Shown: positions 34,200 through 36,158 of the stretch, piece after piece
Numbering within the stretch: position 1 is the first letter of the stretch
Layout: each line of letters opens with the position of its first letter
NCBI GenBank assembly: GCA_030833205.1
Contig: JAURHS010000019.1
Span: 1-36,158 of the forward strand
Source: Prosthecobacter sp.
GTDB taxonomy: Bacteria > Verrucomicrobiota > Verrucomicrobiia > Verrucomicrobiales > Verrucomicrobiaceae
Direction: 5' to 3'
Length of the DNA stretch: 36,158 nucleotides
The notes under the pieces: generated by a model
What the model was told of the DNA's origin: nothing
Seen by the model: only the letters and a program-made list of their open reading frames with translations
Database searches by the model: none
Program-made: the position numbers and the translations under genes

Positions 34200-35401
34200 G
34201 GCAAAACCTCCACTGGGTGACCCTGCGCTAGTGACTGACCAGGGGCGAGAGCGAGCAGCGCGTTGCACTGGCTCAGGCCGAATAGCGCATGGCTCTGCTG
34301 CAGCCCAACGGCGTAAAACATGCCCCCTTCAACCTTGCCTCGCAGGTAATGCGGGCGATCCCCAGGGTTGCTGAGTTCCTCAGCCAAAACGACGGTTTGC
34401 CGTTCGGGGTTCCAATCGGTATTGCCCTGCATGCTCATGAGCGTGGGGCGCAGCAACAGCTCCGCGGTCACGAAGGCCGAGACTGGGTTGCCGGGCAGCC
34501 CAAAAATCAAGGTGGAACCGCCTTGGGGCCGCTGTTGTTTGGCGAACAGAAAGGGCTTTCCTGGCTTGAGCTGAATTCTCCACAGGATGGGTTCGATTCC
34601 GAGCTGTTGCAGCGCGGGTTTGACGGGGTCGTGTTCGCCGACGGAGACGCCGCCGCAAATCACCACGACATCGCAATGGTTGCAGCATTGTCCGAGCCAT
34701 TCGGCAAGGGCACGGGGATGGTCCCCGCAATGGCCACCCTCAGGCATCGGCAAGCCCCAGCCTGCGATTTGAGCACGCAGCATGGTTGCCGCGGACTCGT
34801 AAATTTCTCCCGGCAACAGCGGCCCAGCCCCAGGGGCTCTGAGTTCATCGCCTGTGCTTACCACCAGAACCTTTGCCTGAGGAATCACGCGGTGGTGGCT
34901 GCATCCCTGAGAGGCCAACAGCCCAATGCGGGCGGCGGTCAAGCGTTGGCCACGATGGACCAGACGCTGACCGATACACACCTCGGAGCCCTGCCTGCGC
35001 ACGAACTCACCGGCGGTCGCGCTGACCAAGCAACGCACTCGGGCGCCCGTGAGTTCGCAGTCCTCCTGCATCACCACGGCATCAGCGCCCTCTGGCATGG
35101 GAGCGCCCGTGAAAATGCGCACGGCCTCGCCGGGGCCACACTTCAGATTGCGCGCTCTCCCTGCGGGCTGTCTGGCCACGACAAGCAGGTCGGCGCCGGG
35201 TTGCTGAGTGTCCGCACTGCGCACGGCGAAACCGTCCATCATGGCATTGTCGAAAGGCGGTTGTGGCCATTGCGCAAAGCAGTCCTCGGCGCTGCGCAGG
35301 CCAAGGCAATCCAGCAGTGGTTTTTCCTCGGAGGCGAGGGGCTTGAGATGAGGCAGCATCAGCGCGATGGCCTCACCCAGGGGCAGTGGCTTTGAGTTCA
35401 T
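34193..35401 (-). CDS. moeA: Molybdopterin molybdenumtransferase
   Basis: Inserts molybdate into adenylylated molybdopterin to form Moco. The 402-residue product is of normal length. Motifs: PQPPFDNAMMDGFAVRSAD (about 46-64), IFTGAPMPEGADAVVMQED, VVSTGDEL in the MoaB/Mog-like domain, VVICGGVSVGEHDPVKPAL, LKPGKPFLFAK and FGLPGNPVSAFVTAELL. The C-terminal domain (about 330-402) is complete. It sits in a chain of four overlapping minus-strand genes, after a lipoprotein gene (4-base overlap) and before a 58-residue Cys-rich protein (7-base overlap). No other moa/moe/mob gene is in the window. Confidence 0.95.
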   Translation of the reverse strand: MNSKPLPLGEAIALMLPHLKPLASEEKPLLDCLGLRSAEDCFAQWPQPPFDNAMMDGFAVRSADTQQPGADLLVVARQPAGRARNLKCGPGEAVRIFTGAPMPEGADAVVMQEDCELTGARVRCLVSATAGEFVRRQGSEVCIGQRLVHRGQRLTAARIGLLASQGCSHHRVIPQAKVLVVSTGDELRAPGAGPLLPGEIYESAATMLRAQIAGWGLPMPEGGHCGDHPRALAEWLGQCCNHCDVVVICGGVSVGEHDPVKPALQQLGIEPILWRIQLKPGKPFLFAKQQRPQGGSTLIFGLPGNPVSAFVTAELLLRPTLMSMQGNTDWNPERQTVVLAEELSNPGDRPHYLRGKVEGGMFYAVGLQQSHALFGLSQCNALLALAPGQSLAQGHPVEVLPC

Positions 35402-35748
35402 GGGGCCTTCGGGTTGAGGTCAGAGGCTTCGAGCAACACTGAATCGCCGAGGGCAGGCAGCTCCCCAATGACATCGGCGACGAAATAGTAACCCTTGCGC
35501 TCGGAGCCAAGGCGGAGTTCGCGACGGCGGCCATCCGGGGCCAACGCCCAAAGTTTGGTTCCCGCAGAGATCAAGGGCGCGGGTTCACACCGAATCAGCA
35601 CAAACTGCTGCTCGGGTTGCACCAGTTCGATGCGGCCGATGGTCGAAAAAGCGGGGCCAGCTGCCTTTGGGCGTTTGCGCATCCAAGAGCAGGCGCAGCA
35701 ACCCCACAAGACTGCCAACAGCAACAGGCCTCGCAGGGCAGTAGTCAT
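35398..35748 (-). CDS. Small putative lipoprotein
   Basis: Product of 116 residues. A short basic N-terminus and hydrophobic segment (RGLLLLAVLWGCCACS) end in a Cys cluster that could serve as a lipobox, though the residues before the Cys are not ideal. The mature part (FSTIGRIELVQPEQQFVLIRCEPA, GTKLWALAPDGRRRELRLG, GYYFVADVIGELPALGDSVLL) looks like a small beta-barrel domain that might bind a wall or outer-membrane component. I do not recognise the family. Start and stop overlap the neighbouring genes by 4 bases on each side. Confidence 0.7.
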   Translation of the reverse strand: MTTALRGLLLLAVLWGCCACSWMRKRPKAAGPAFSTIGRIELVQPEQQFVLIRCEPAPLISAGTKLWALAPDGRRRELRLGSERKGYYFVADVIGELPALGDSVLLEASDLNPKAP

Positions 35749-36158
35749 CGCGAGGTTGGTGGTGTTGTCCTTGTGCCGTCGGCTTGAGGCTGGCGCCGAC
35801 CGAGGCAGAGCAACTGGTTTTCAGTGCGCACAAAGATTTGCCCCTCGCTGAAGGCTGGTGAGGCAAAGACCTTCGCGCCCAGCTCAAGCTCTGCCTCGAC
35901 CCGGGGGGTGGGCGCTGGGCTGAGGACTCGCAGCATGCCAAAATCATTGATCATCCAAATTTTGTCGGCGGCATGGACGAGTGAGGCGTGGTGCTCGCGC
36001 AGCCGCTCTTCCCAGATCAGTTTCCCCGTGCTCGCCTCAAAGGCGTGCCCAATGCCGCTGTCGGACACGATGAATAGCCGGCCCTTGGCGCACACCGGCG
36101 AGGGAACATAAGCGACACCCTTGTTGGTGCGCCAGGCAATGGAAGAATCGTCTGCAAC
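35745..36158 (-). CDS. PQQ-like beta-propeller protein, C-terminal part
   Basis: The frame is open from the window edge and ends at 35745; 137 residues are visible and the start lies beyond the window. Propeller repeats are clear: GRLFIVSDSGIGHAFEASTGKLIWEERL and KIWMINDFGMLRVLSP, then KVFASPAFSEGQIFVRTENQLLCLG, each with the A/G-x-D/E-x-x-TGKxxW-like pattern of PQQ-type or BamB-like repeats. Such proteins are common secreted proteins in PVC bacteria. The 4-base overlap with the lipoprotein gene places it first, as far as seen, in the moeA operon. Confidence 0.8.
   Translation of the reverse strand, partial: VADDSSIAWRTNKGVAYVPSPVCAKGRLFIVSDSGIGHAFEASTGKLIWEERLREHHASLVHAADKIWMINDFGMLRVLSPAPTPRVEAELELGAKVFASPAFSEGQIFVRTENQLLCLGRRQPQADGTRTTPPTSR

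Overview
The window looks like a chromosomal segment of a GC-rich (about 60 % by eye) member of the PVC group, most likely Verrucomicrobiota. The grounds are the mix of secreted sulfatase, ThuA, Gfo/Idh (Tat), SGNH-hydrolase and FAD-oxidoreductase genes among housekeeping genes, a Hanks-type kinase joined to PEGA and sulfatase-modifying-factor-like modules, a long LepB, and a complete F-type ATP synthase operon with a short delta subunit. Coding density is high. I saw no tRNA, rRNA, CRISPR, insertion sequence or prophage, and no gene-free stretch over about 200 bases.

Layout. 1-1887 (minus): lepB, frr and the first codons of one further gene. 2090-5686 (plus): a Tat-exported Gfo/Idh oxidoreductase with its own terminator, then speA (arginine decarboxylase). 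5692-8882 (minus): rseP followed by two amidohydrolase-fold genes, the last of which lacks the metal ligands. 9027-11589 (plus): an OmpR-type response regulator and its histidine kinase, then a TerC-family membrane protein whose start region is out of frame with its only ATG. 11586-12863 (minus): an exported protein with one CxxCH haem site. 13007-16019 (plus): argB-argD-argF, overlapping or nearly so. 16028-16633 (minus): rnhB. 16751-20930 (plus): ThuA-domain protein, pgeF, ispE, sulfatase. 20987-24830 (plus): the kinase/PEGA/SUMF-like fusion and an SGNH hydrolase. 24879-27005 (minus): exported FAD oxidoreductase. 27148-33894 (minus): atpB-E-F-H-A-G-D-C with tandem terminators. 34023-36158 (minus): PQQ-propeller protein (cut by the window edge), small lipoprotein, moeA and a 58-residue Cys-rich membrane protein, all with overlapping ends.

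The most notable signals are regulatory. A perfect 20-bp palindrome matching the Rex operator pattern (and also the CRP pattern) sits at the atp promoter. The c-subunit gene atpE lies between a G-poor A/C-rich leader and a 12-bp perfect hairpin, which could support its excess production. Shine-Dalgarno motifs are almost absent: of about 25 starts read, only pgeF has a clear one. Several promoter-like sequences place the transcript start at or very near the start codon. Among proteins, the kinase carries two diverged copies of the N-terminal half of a formylglycine-generating-enzyme-like module around a PEGA domain, lacks the catalytic cysteines, and lies next to a Cys-type sulfatase.

Functional links: argBDF with speA suggests arginine and polyamine metabolism; ispE with rseP/lepB/frr is core housekeeping; the secreted proteins suggest breakdown of sulfated or complex polysaccharide, though no single substrate can be read from the sequence.
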